From Iris pallida (Eukaryota > Streptophyta > Magnoliopsida > Asparagales > Iridaceae), in the NCBI GenBank assembly GCA_029216955.1, contig JANAVB010003400.1:16378868-16442867 (forward strand): a DNA stretch of 64,000 bases, given 5' to 3'. The translations under genes and the position numbers were made by a program. Shown here piece by piece: positions 53,158 through 64,000 of this stretch; the stretch's first letter is position 1; each line of letters opens with the position of its first letter. Below the pieces are notes generated by a model, which worked only from the letters and a program-made list of their open reading frames with translations, was not told the origin of the DNA and searched no databases.

Positions 53158-56100
53158 TGTGAAACCATTATTTTGTAGCAATTTATTTAAATAGAATGTT
53201 GTGTTATTAATTAACGTTTTCAAAAATTATTATTATTATTATTATTATTATTAAATATTTTTGGCTGAAAAAGAATTTCGAAAATTATAACAACTTAGCT
53301 TTTTGATTTTCGGACCCAGACCCGAGTTCGAGCCCAGACCAGGCCTGAGCCCGTTTCCTTCTTTCTCAATTTGATTATTTTGGTTTAATCTTTAAATAAA
53401 AAAAATTAATTAATTAATGTTGACTGGTCCCGTAGGACCAGCACCCCACTCTCACACACATGAATTGCAAAACCCCCCTCATTTCTGTAACTCCCAACCA
53501 TCAACTCCCACTTCATTATTCTCATTACAGAGAATGATAAATTCACCCCACTACCCACTCCTCTTCCCCTTCCAGTAACCCCCACACGCACACACCAACT
53601 CCCCATTATTAATCCCTCATCCCCACGTTCTCCATTTCACTCAGAACAACACTCTCACGAAATCAAAACAGCAGAACAACTTCTCTCAAACACTCTCTCC
53701 CTCACCATTCTCTCATCACAAATCTCAACTCTCCCTCACCAACAAAACCTCTCTCTCTCTCTTTTCATTTCCCCATCCTTGATGGAAGCCTACAAACCGA
53801 AACCCCTTTTCCCCGAGCTCGTGCCGCTCCCCGCGCGACCCACCCGACCGCCCCTCCGCGGCATCCGCCGCCGTCCAGCGGTGCGGCGACCCCGCCGGCA
53901 GAACCTCCTCCGCGCGGTTCCCGCGCCCAGCGGCTCCCTCCGCGGCCATCCCGAGCCCCTTCCCGAGCCGCTATCCCGCCGGGATCCGTTCGCCGAGCTT
54001 TCCCCCGAGCTCGCGACCTCCCGCGGCTCTGCCGCCGTGCCGCGGCCGGATCCGCGCCGATCCCGCGCCCTAGCTGGCGCCGCTGTCCGCGGCTCTGTCC
54101 GCGCTGTCCCCGAGGCCAGCAAACCTCCGCCTCCGCCGCTGTCAGCGTTTTCGCGGCCATTCGCTGCTGTCCAGCACCCTTCCCGTGGATTTCCCGCTGT
54201 CCGTGGACTTTTCCGCGGTTCGGGAACTTCTACCTGCTGCCGACTTAGTTTGGATTTCTTTCCCGAGATTTTCCCGCGGCTCCCCGCCAACGGAAACTGG
54301 TAATTCTTTTAATCAGAGTAGTTCGTCCCTCCCGTGAGTCGATGATGATAGTCAGTCCCCCGGTTCCCTCTCGAGATCCGGATAGCTGCGTTTTATAATT
54401 CGATTAGCTGCGTTAGAATAATTCCTGTGTTTTTACTTGCGGTGGGTTGGTGTGAATTGGTTGATATTGGATTCCCGGACTTTTGGGAATTATTTGGTGG
54501 TGTTGGAATTATTTCTGTGGTGTGGAAATTATTTTGGTGGATATTTCTGTGGACTATTTTGGTTGGAAATGGGTTTTCCCTGGTTTGGGACATTTTTGCA
54601 GGTGTTTGTTGGCGCGCTTCCCAGTTTTGGGTTTGTCCCGGAGAGAAGAAGTGCTGCCCAAATTTTTACAAAAATTATATTTTTAATTGATTTCAAAACT
54701 GGCTTTCGAAAATAAATTTCTAACTGATTTTCGGACGACGACCGTACCGGTCTGTGGGCCCCGGCGAAATGCAAACGCACCGGTCCGACCGGACGTTGAG
54801 GCATAAACCAAATTTTGAGGAAAAGGACCGAGTCTGAGACTCCTAGTTTTATTTTATTTATTATTTTATTTTTTAGGCTAAATATTATAGTCATTTAAAT
54901 TCTGTATTTTATTTAATAATTCAGTCATTTTCTTATTTAATGTAAAAGAAAGATGTATCGGGCATAAGCCCACCCTAGGACCAGTAGCTGTGCCCATGTA
55001 TTTGTGTAGCGTAGTTATTTTCTTTTCTTTTTCTGGTGGATGTGATTCGGGTGGATTTTGGATTGATTTCATATTCGTAGATAGGACGTAATTTACGGCT
55101 TAATTACGAGTTTAGCTAAAATAAATAAAATATTATTAATTCACTGTTTGTCACTAAAAGAAAACTGTATTTTATATACATATTATGAAAACACAAAGTT
55201 TTCCAAATTGTAATTGATTCTTGCGATTTTCCAAATTGTAATCGATTCTCGTGATTTTCCAAATAATTCAATTAACCGGCTTAATCAACGCACATAGTTG
55301 CGACGTAATCGTTAGCTGTAAATTAATACAACTTAAAACCTGATTAGGACTTACTACTAGAGATTGCAACTAGCACACTTAGTCTGGTTATTCAGGAATC
55401 TAAGTCGAGTTCTCAATTGTAGGAACTCGAAGTTACAACTGACGTTCCTCCTCGGTACCGACTCGTTCTTCCAGTCAATCTAATACAAGGTAAGTGCAGT
55501 TATGTCTATTTGGTAATTTACCTAGTAATTGTTTTATTGCAATTTTAAACCACATTGCTACACGAAACTCTCTCCTAGAGTTCGAATATTGACTCATTGA
55601 TTGAATCTGATTGACTCGGGATATTGGGGGAGTAGTGTAGCGTCTATGACCAATACCCCTATATTGCATCATTGATTGTGCGAGCTGATTCCTCCTATAC
55701 ACGAGGATAGGCCGGACCGTATCATTAGGATATAATTGAATCATCCCAAGCCGGTCATAGTTCGTTACCTACTCAAATCACATTGTTTTCAATTGTAGAA
55801 TTGTGAAAAATATTGTTAAAGTATTTCAAATTGTTTAACATTGCAAATTTCAAATTATTATTTGAATTATTGGATATTCGTAATTGTACTTTGCTCCCTC
55901 CTGACTGGAGACCCAACATTTTAGGTATCACTGATGAGGCTTTGTTACGCGATCCCAAGACGAGGAATTCGAGATTGCTGAGCTGTTTGCCTAGAGTTTT
56001 CTTTTATTCATGATGTATAAAAAAAATGGTTTAAGTTGTATCTTTTATTTCATGTAAAAGTTTAATAAAGTTTTAAATTTTCGAATGTTGAGTTGTGACA

Positions 56101-56217
56101 AATATAGTGTTGTTGTATGGTTACCTGCTACTGAACAGCTTACTGCCGCCGTCTCAACAACGGTGCAGGCTGGGCATGATCCGATTCGACCCAAGCAATT
56201 GGGACCGGGTCGTGACA
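53158..56217 (+). repeat. Gypsy-A 5' LTR (copy 2)
   Basis: 3,060 bases, shorter than in copy 1 by single-base losses up to about 54,650. It has the 5'-type variants CAAGGTAAGTG and GTTTTCGCGG. Confidence 0.93.
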
Positions 56218-56379
56218 TGTTTTTAGTGGTGGCCCATGCAGGTCAGAACAACAATTTAGGAAAACATACCTAGAAACAATTAGAACACTAGAACATCAAT
56301 TTGTCACAACATAGGACCGAAATATATTATAAATAAATATTTTTGTTTGATTATAGACTGGTAGGATACCTTGTTTATG

Positions 56380-59330
56380 TTTGCATCCTAAACCATCCAG
56401 AGAATGACCGTTGACCAAATCCTGCTGGCGATGAGGTGTCATCTCCGGATCATACCCCATCTACTCAACCAAGCCCAGGGTCTTTTTCCCTTGCGGCTGT
56501 TTGACCGTCCTCATAGTGCATCCAGTGAAGATTTTCCTACACTGGCAATTCCTACCTCATCTCAAACTGAATTGCATTTCCTTGGTGAGTATTCATTTTT
56601 GTTGCTCCACTAGTACCAGCAATCATCTTCTAAATGGTTGCCCTATTTCAAGTAATCCTGGAGTTCCAGAAAGCTCAAGATGAAGCCCAGCAGGAACAGA
56701 AGAATATCACGAGAGAAGACATGAAGAACGTCATGATGTAGCCTTAGTTATCCCCAACCAAGTTAGAGCAGAACTTTTGTCCTAGGAAGGATACCCCTGA
56801 ATCTAGAAGATATTTGGGTCCCATCAAGTACTCTACTTCCGGCAGCCTTGTCGTAAGAAGCTATGGGCTTGTAACTACTACAAGAGGCCTGGTCATCAGA
56901 CCGTTAGTTGCCGCAAGAGTTTGGGACAATGTTTGGCATATGGATCTACTAAACATCGGGTAAAGGATTGCCCCTTATCTTTCCATCAAACCAGAGCTCA
57001 TATCCCAGCAACACCTGTTAGGCCACAACCTAGGGACTCTCTTCCTATCCAGCAGACCTTGCCTCCTACAATAAGGCATGATTCAGACTCGAAGATCATA
57101 GAAGATGGAGGACCAGATCAATGAAGGCTCTAGGATTGTTTAGAGTGGAACTTACCTTAGGGAGTATCTATCTTGTTTGCCCCAGAAGGATGGAACAACG
57201 GATGTGCATTGATTACCAGACACTAAAGAACAAGTACTTTCTGTCCGGATCAAGGATCTGTTTGAACTGGTTGTGTGGAGTTAGGGTGTTTCAAGTTTGA
57301 CTTAAGATTTGACTACCATCAAATCAAAGTCAGGAAAGAGGACATTTCCAAGACGGCGTTCAAACACCAAGTATGGGTAGTTTTCTTTGGTCATGACGTT
57401 GGACTGACCAATGCTCCTGCTGTGTTCATGAACCTCATGAACAGAGTTTTTATGAGTATTTGAATCGGTTCATCATCTCCATAGATAACATTCTGAAGAC
57501 TGAAGAAGAGCATGAGGAACACCTGAGGAAGTTTTGGAAACTTTGAGGAAAAAGAAGTTTTATGGTAAGTTATCTGAACGTGGAATTTTCCTTGACAAGG
57601 TGGACTTTTGGCCATGTTGTTAAGAGAAGAAATTTCGATGGATTAGCTGCTGTTGAAGAGTGGTAAACCCCAAGTTCAATTCAGAAGTTTCTTGAACTTG
57701 GCTGGTTACTATCAGAAGTTCGTGAAGGATTTCGCCAAGATTGCTGAGCCGATGACGAAGCTCACTCGGAAGAATGAAGAGTTCATCTGAACGAAAGATT
57801 GTTAGGCGGCATTAAGGAGCTGAAGAAGAGACTTACCACTACACAAATCCTTGCGCTACCCGCAGGAACCGGTGGGTTCTCAATTTACAGTAATGTCTCT
57901 GGAAAGGGACTGGGCTGCGTTCTTCAACAACGTGGGAAAGTAATTGCTTACCAATATAGGCAACTACAAACTCATGAGAAGAATCATCCCACACCTAATT
58001 TGAATTGCCACAATTATCTTTACTTTGAAGCTTTGGAAGCTTGATTTCTATGGAAAGGGAGTGAAAATATGTACGGGCTACCAAAGTCTGAAATATATCT
58101 TCACTCAGGAAGGGCTGAATATTAGACTAAGAAGGTGGTTCAAGCAGATGGAGGATTACGACATCAACCTGCAGTACCATTCAGGTAAGGCTAATGTGGT
58201 TGCTGATGCACTTGGTCGATACTGATGGCGAAGTTCTTAACCAAGGACTAGCACCTGCTAGAAGACATCAAGAAGTTCGGACTGGAGGTTATACTACCTG
58301 GAGATAGAAGGACGGAGCTGGATGCTGATTCAACATTGATGAAGTTTGAGGCTGAGGGATTAAAAATCAAGAGAACGTAGTTCCAAAACGAGGCACTTTG
58401 CAGGCTTAGAGATCAAGTGTTGGCAAGAACACTTGAGGGTTTCTAATTGATCAGCAGTGGAACTCTGAAGAATGGTGCGGAATTTTGCGTATCGGCTGAC
58501 AAACAGAGAAACGAGTTGATGAAAGAAATACACCAGTCGCAGTATTCCATAAATTCAGGAGATGATAAGATGTATCGGAATATGCCTCCATTGATTGGTG
58601 TTATGGAATAAAGAAGGACAATTCCAGGTATGAGAATTAGAGGTGAATTTGTCAACATGAGGAATTTAGCAAGAGAACAACAAGCTTGTTGAAGCTGCTG
58701 GACAATTCGGAGTGGAAGTAGAAGCGTATAACAATGAACTTTGAGTAAGGATTGCCTTGTTCCCAAGGAGGGAAGGGCACCAATTGGATTTTAGTAAACC
58801 GACTGACTAAGTCAGCACACTTTATTTTCCTTCAAGTTGGTTTATCCACTAAGAAGTGGGCAGCATGGTACGGGAAGCACATCTACCGGATTCATGGAGT
58901 ACCGCGGGACAAGCAATCAGAGAGGTCAATCCAGACGCTTGAAGATGTTTGAGATGTTGCGTCTCGGAATTTGGTAGGTCTTGGGAAAACCAAATTGCAT
59001 TTGGTGAAGTTTTCTACCAGAGGAACAATCAGTTTTGACGGAGCCGGAAATTGAGGCCAGATACATAAGGCCATTTGAAGTTTAAGACGTGTTGGAAGTA
59101 GCGTACCAGTTAGCTCTACCAGCTAATCTTGAGAGTGTGCAACGTCTTCTACGTCACAGCTCAGATGCTACATTTCGGATCCGAGTCACATTTTGGATAA
59201 TTCAGAGCTCAAGTTTGGACTTAACCTTTCAGTGCCAGAGAAACCAGTTGCAAGCCTAGTCAGAGGTAAGAAGAAGATCAGAATTCGAGCCATCACTTAT
59301 TTTCTTATCTTTTTGTTCTAAACTTGACTG
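56380..59330 (+). pseudogene. Gypsy-A gag-pol remnants (copy 2)
   Basis: Corresponds to 21015-23960. Zinc-knuckle remnants near 56870-56970, RT pieces 57190-57800, RNase H 57799-58225, integrase 58350-59320, all with the same disabling changes as copy 1. Differences include a one-base loss near 57291 that opens [20 protein letters not shown]. Confidence 0.88.
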
Positions 59331-59605
59331 ATGCTGACGAAGTTAGCCTAGTTTTGCAAGCTATCTCTTATCAAGCTTGATCATGACGATATTTTATTGG
59401 GTGCACCCACTAATATATTGTCTAATCAGGACCGGTGCATGATGGTCTGATCAACCTCGTGTACTTTGGTTCGCTTTTGTATTTTCTACATGGATGATAT
59501 CATAAACCGTCACATCCACGACTGCCTTAGAAATTCTTATTGTTGGACCTGAGTTACGGGCGCAGTACCCGTACCTATTTTGATTATCCTACCTTGCCTT
59601 TAATT

Positions 59606-59636
59606 TCGAGGACAAAATTTTCTAAGAAGGGAAGAT
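59606..59636 (+). other. Gypsy-A polypurine tract (copy 2)
   Basis: TTTCGAGGACAAAATT and CTAAGAAGGGAAGA, one G-to-A change from copy 1. Confidence 0.75.
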
Positions 59637-62600
59637 TGTGAAACCCATTATTTTGTAGCAATTTATTTAAATAGAATGTTGTGTTATTAATTAACGTTTT
59701 CAAAAATTATTATTATTATTATTATTATTATTAAATATTTTTGGTGTGAAAAAGAATTTCGAAAATTATAACAACTTGGCTTTTTGATTTTCGGACCCAG
59801 ACCCGAGTTCGAGCCCAGACCCAGGCCTGAGCCCGTTTCCTTCTTTCTCAATTTTGATTATTTTGGTTTAATCTTTAAATAAAAAAAAAAATTAATTAAA
59901 TGTTGACTGGTCCCGTAGGACCAGCACCCCACTCTCACACACATGAATTGGCAAAACCCCCCTCATTTCTGTAACTCCCAACCCATCAACTCCCCACTTC
60001 ATTATTCTCATTACAGAGAATGATAAATTCACCCCACTACCCACTCCTCTTCCCCTTCCAGTAACCCCCACACGCACACACCCAACTCCCCATTATTAAT
60101 CCCTCATCCCCACGTTCTCCATTTCACTCAGAACAACACTCTCACGAAATCAAAACAGCAAAACAACTTCTCTCAAAACACTCTCTCCCTCACCATTTCT
60201 CTCATCACAAATCTCAACTCTCCCTCACCAACAAAACCTCTCTCTCTCTCTTCTCATTTCCCCATCCTTGGAGAAGCCCACCAAACCGAAACCCCTTTTC
60301 CCCGAGCTAGCGCCGCTCCCCCGCGCGACCTCCCCGACCGTGCCCCTCCGCGGCCATCCGCCGCCGTCCAGCGCGTGCGGCGACCCCCGCCGGCAGAACC
60401 TCCTCCGCGCGGTTCCCGCCGCCCAGCGGCTCCCTCCGCGGCCATCCCGAGCCCCTTCCCGAGCCGCCATCCCCGCCGGGATCCGTTCGCCGAGCTTTCC
60501 CCCGAGCTCGCGACCCTCCCCGCGGCTCTGCCGCCGTGCCCGAGGCCGGATCCGCGCCGATCCCGCGCCCTAGCCGGCGCCGCTGTCCGCGGCTCTGTCC
60601 GCGGCTGTCCCCGAGGCCAGCAAACCCCCGCCTCCGCCGCTGTCAGCGTTTCCGCGGCCATTCGCTGCTGTCCAGCACCCTTCCCGTGGATTTTCCGCTG
60701 TCCGTGGACTTTCCCGCGGTTCGGAACTTCTACCTGCTGCCGACTTAGTTTGGATTTCTTTCCCGAGATTTTCCCGCGGCTCCCCGCCAACGGAAACTGG
60801 TAATTTCTGTTAATCAGAGTAGTTCGTCCCTCCCGTGAGTCGATGATGATAGATCAGTCCCCCGGTTCCCTCTCGGGAATCCGGATAGCTGCGTTTTATA
60901 ATTCGATTAGCTGCGTTAGAATAATTTCATGTGTTTTTACTTGCTGGGTTGGTGTGAATTGGTTGATATTGGATTCCCGGACTTTTTGGGAATTATTTGG
61001 TGGTGTTGGAATTATTTCTGTGGTGTGGAAATTATTTTGGTGGATATTTCTGTGGACTATTTTGGTTGGAAATGGGTTTTCCCTGGTTTGGGACATTTTT
61101 GCAGGTGTTTGTTGGCGCGCTTCCCAGTTTTGGGTTTGTCCCGGAATAGAGGAAGTGCTGCCCAAATTTTTACAAAAATTATATTTTTAATTGATTTCAA
61201 AACTGGCTTTCGAAAATGAATTTCTAACTGATTTTCGGGCGACGACCGTACCGGTCTGTGGGCCCCGGCGAAATGCAAACGCACCGGTCCGACCGGACGT
61301 TGAGGCATAAATCGAATTTTGAGGAAAAGGACCGAGTCTGAGACTCCTAGTTTTCTTTTATTTATTATTTTATTTTTTAGGCTAAATATTATAGTCATTT
61401 AAATTCTGTATTTTATTTAATAATTCAGTCATTTTCTTATTTAATGTAAAAGAAAGATGTATCGGGCATAAGCCCACCCTAGGACCAGTAGCTGTGCCCA
61501 TGTATTTGTGTAGCGTAGTTATTTTCTTTTCTTTTTCTGGTGGATGTGATTCGGGTGGATTTGGATTGATTTCATATTCGTAGATAGGACATAATTTACG
61601 GCTTAATTACGAGTTTAGCTAAAATAAATAAAATATTATTAATTCACTGTTTGTCACTAAAAGAAAACTGTATTTTATATACATATTATGAAAACACAAA
61701 GTTTTCCAAATTGTAATTGATTCTTGCGATTTTCCAAATTGTAATCGATTCTCGTGATTTTCCAAATAATTCAATTAACCGGCTTAATCAACGCACATAG
61801 TTGCGACGTAATCGTTAGCTGTAAATTAATACAACTTAAAACCTGATTAGGACTTACTACTAGAGATTGCAACTAGCACACTTAGTCTGGTTATTCAGGA
61901 ATCTAAGTCGAGTTCTCAATTGTAGGAACTCGAAGTTACAACTGACGTTCCTCCTCGGTACCGACTCGTTCTTCCAGTCAATCTAATACAAGGCAAGTGC
62001 AGTTATGTCTATTTGGTAATTTACCTAGTAATTGTTTTATTGCAATTTTAAACCACATTGCTACACGAAACTCTCTCCTAGAGTTCGAATATTGACTCAT
62101 TGATTGAATCTGATTGACTCGGGATATTGGGGGAGTAGTGTAGCGTCTATGACCAATACCCCTATATTGCATCATTGATTGTGCGAGCTGATTCCTCCTA
62201 TACACGAGGATAGGCCGGACCGTATCATTAGGATATAATTGAATCATCCCAAGCCGGTCATAGTTCGTTACCTACTCAAATCACATTGTTTTCAATTGTA
62301 GAATTATGAAAAATATTGTTAAAGTATTTCAAATTGTTTAACATTGCAAATTTCAAATTATTATTTGAAATATTGGATATTCGTAATTGTACTTTGCTCC
62401 CTCCTGACTGGAGACCCAACATTTTAGGTATCACTGATGAGGCTTTGTTACGCGATCCCAAGACGAGGAATTCGAGATTGCTGAGCTGTTTGCCTAGAGT
62501 TTTCTTTTATTCATGATGTATAAAAAAAAAATGGTTTAAGTTGTATCTTTTATTTCATGTAAAAGTTTAATAAAGTTTTAAATTTTCGAATGTTGAGTTG

Positions 62601-62722
62601 TGACAAATATAGTGTTGTTGTATGGTTACCTGCTACTGAACAGCTTACTGCCGCCGTCTCAACAACGGTGCAGGCTGGGCATGATCCGATTCGACCCAAG
62701 CAATTGGGACCGGGTCGTGACA
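59637..62722 (+). repeat. Gypsy-A 3' LTR (copy 2)
   Basis: 3,086 bases with the 3'-type variants. Followed by CCAGG (62723-62727) and the resumed copia-1 repeat unit. Confidence 0.93.
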
Positions 62723-62727
62723 CCAGG

Positions 62728-63142
62728 TAGGGGTAATGCCTCGGCTTCAGGCCATGTCATAGCGGCGTAGCACCGCAAGGAAGCGCAAGGCTTCATGCCA
62801 TATCTCTTTAATAAAGAACTCACCTATAGTGTATGAAAAGAGATATCAGGCCGTCTCTTGAGGGTAAAACTTGTAGACGCCCAAAATTATACACTGAAAC
62901 CAGGCTGGCACATGGCCTTTAATGTGCAGCCAGAAGCACACGTAACTACACTTTGTGAGTGGAAAGAATTACAACTGTGGTGCAGAATTCAAGGCGTAGT
63001 CCATTCTTGTATCACATTGTTATTTAACCCATGCGGAAAGATTCAAGTCGTCAGCGACATCTATCCTAATGCAAAATGGACAGTTACTGTGGGGAACGCT
63101 CAACCCTGGACACATATATATATGTTGTGATATGTGGGAGAT
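62728..63142 (+). other. Copia-1 3' region, second copy
   Basis: Repeats 27377-27790: rest of the tandem unit, the unrecognised open frame (62858-63130, with a one-base insertion near 63091) and the polypurine tract. Confidence 0.85.
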
Positions 63143-64000
63143 TGTTGGTGCTTTATTTACATGGAGAGAGCTTGCTCTCAACATGCCTTGTAAAATTTTA
63201 GTCCCACATTGGAAAAGCACCATGAGTTATCTCAACATATATACTTGGGTGTGTTGTTGAGAGATGCACATGGGGTGGTGACCCTAAGGAGGGAACCATG
63301 TGGGAGATTTTACTAGGAGGTAAGAATAAGGCTCCAAGGATTAAGCATTAATGCTTTTGTCATTCTCTTGGATTAATTCCACTTGGAGCTATGCCCCAAA
63401 GGGGCTTAGCGACTCCGACTCGGACTCGGACTCGGACTCGGGCTAGGCCTCATGCGGCTCATGCGGCCATGCGGTTCATGCGGCCATGCGGCTCATGCGG
63501 TCCATGCGGCTCATGCGGCTCATGCGGTCCATGCGGCTCATGCGGCTCATGCGGTCCATGCGGCTCATGCAGTTCATGCGGTCCATGCGGCTCGTGCGGC
63601 ACATGCGGTCCATGCGGCCCAAGCGGTCCATACGGCCAGGCTGCTGCTGCTGCTGCCGCATGGAGGGCTACGCTGACTGTGCAGATTTCAAATCGGTTAT
63701 GGAAAGGGTGAATCAATGCGATTAATTCAGATCCTATCTTTGTGGGATTTGAATTAATTTCGTTACTATATTTGTGGGATTTGAATTAATTCAGTTCCTA
63801 TCTTTGTGGGATTAGAATTAATTCGTTGCTATCTTTTTGTGATTTGATTCAATCTTTCCATAACTGAAGAGGCGGCTAGGGTTTCCACCCTCTCTCTATA
63901 TATACTCTCTTCTGGCCTCCTTTGTGGGTACTACGGAAAAAATACAAGTCAGAAAAGAGAGAAAGAGAGGGAGTTGCTGCCGCCATTGCAAGTCCATCCG
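63143..64000 (+). repeat. Copia-1 3' LTR, second copy, cut by window end
   Basis: TGTTGGTGC start, minisatellite at 63449-63641, 31-32-bp repeats at about 63720-63847 and TATA near 63898. The window ends before the self-complementary segment. Confidence 0.93.

Larger units (their letters stand above)
53158..62722 (+). mobile_element. Gypsy-A copy 2 (duplicate of the same insertion)
   Basis: LTRs 53158-56217 and 59637-62722, interior 56218-59636. Flanks are the same copia-1 sites as in copy 1, and variants that distinguish the 5' from the 3' LTR are shared between copies. The interior carries the same stops and deletions. Confidence 0.95.

Noticed and set aside
53158..62722. Independent second insertion of gypsy-A
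   Set aside because: Same target site, same flanks and shared LTR-specific variants show duplication of one insertion.

Overview
The window is repeat-dominated nuclear DNA of a flowering plant; the species cannot be told from the sequence. Nearly everything is transposable element: Ty1-copia and Ty3-gypsy LTR retrotransposons nested inside one another, LTR fragments, MITE-like inverted repeats, a CACTA-type terminus, a tRNA-derived SINE promoter and many microsatellites. No conserved host gene, rRNA or functional tRNA was recognised. The only candidate non-retroelement gene is a small two-exon model on the minus strand (7136-8282) beside the CACTA-type end.

Layout. 1-640: G-rich minisatellite, then a polypurine tract. 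641-6565: internally deleted gypsy element, made of an LTR part, the C-terminal end of pol and a 3.5-kb 3' LTR. 7136-9016: CACTA-like end and candidate gene. 9530-11451: minus-strand fragment of a related gypsy LTR. 11747-29183: MITE split at its centre by copia-1 (11931-29000, TSD AATTG). Copia-1 is itself split in its 3' non-coding repeats by gypsy-A (17760-27371, TSD CCAGG). 29184-31443: SINE promoter, MITE-like repeats and (TA)n. 31444-35096: minus-strand gypsy-B, cut in its integrase by copia-2 (from 35097). Copia-2 carries a 3.65-kb solo gypsy LTR in its leader (36478-40127) and a non-coding LARD-type element between gag and protease (41972-48573, TSD GAAGG). Its 3' LTR runs into 13 Ns (52616-52628). 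52629-64000 is a near-identical second copy of 17230-28650, with the same insertion and the same LTR-specific variants, so it is a duplication or an assembly join and not a new insertion.

How the parts relate. Hosts are older than their guests: by eye the LTR pairs differ by about 5% (copia-2), 3% (LARD) and 1% (copia-1 and gypsy-A). Copia-1 is closest to a working element: one frameshift in integrase, otherwise open gag-protease-integrase-RT-RNase H, a TATA box and tandem promoter repeats. It lacks a recognisable tRNA primer site. In its place, directly after the 5' LTR, is a 16-nt sequence exactly complementary to a segment inside its own LTR, which suggests RNA self-priming. Gypsy-A and the LARD are young or middle-aged but cannot code, so they were probably mobilised in trans.

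The most noteworthy observations are the self-priming geometry of copia-1, a conserved acidic mini-ORF behind a 3' splice site in the gypsy LTRs, dense W-box clusters in those LTRs, hairpin repeats at regular spacing in the gypsy-B LTR, and the probable misjoin at the N gap.
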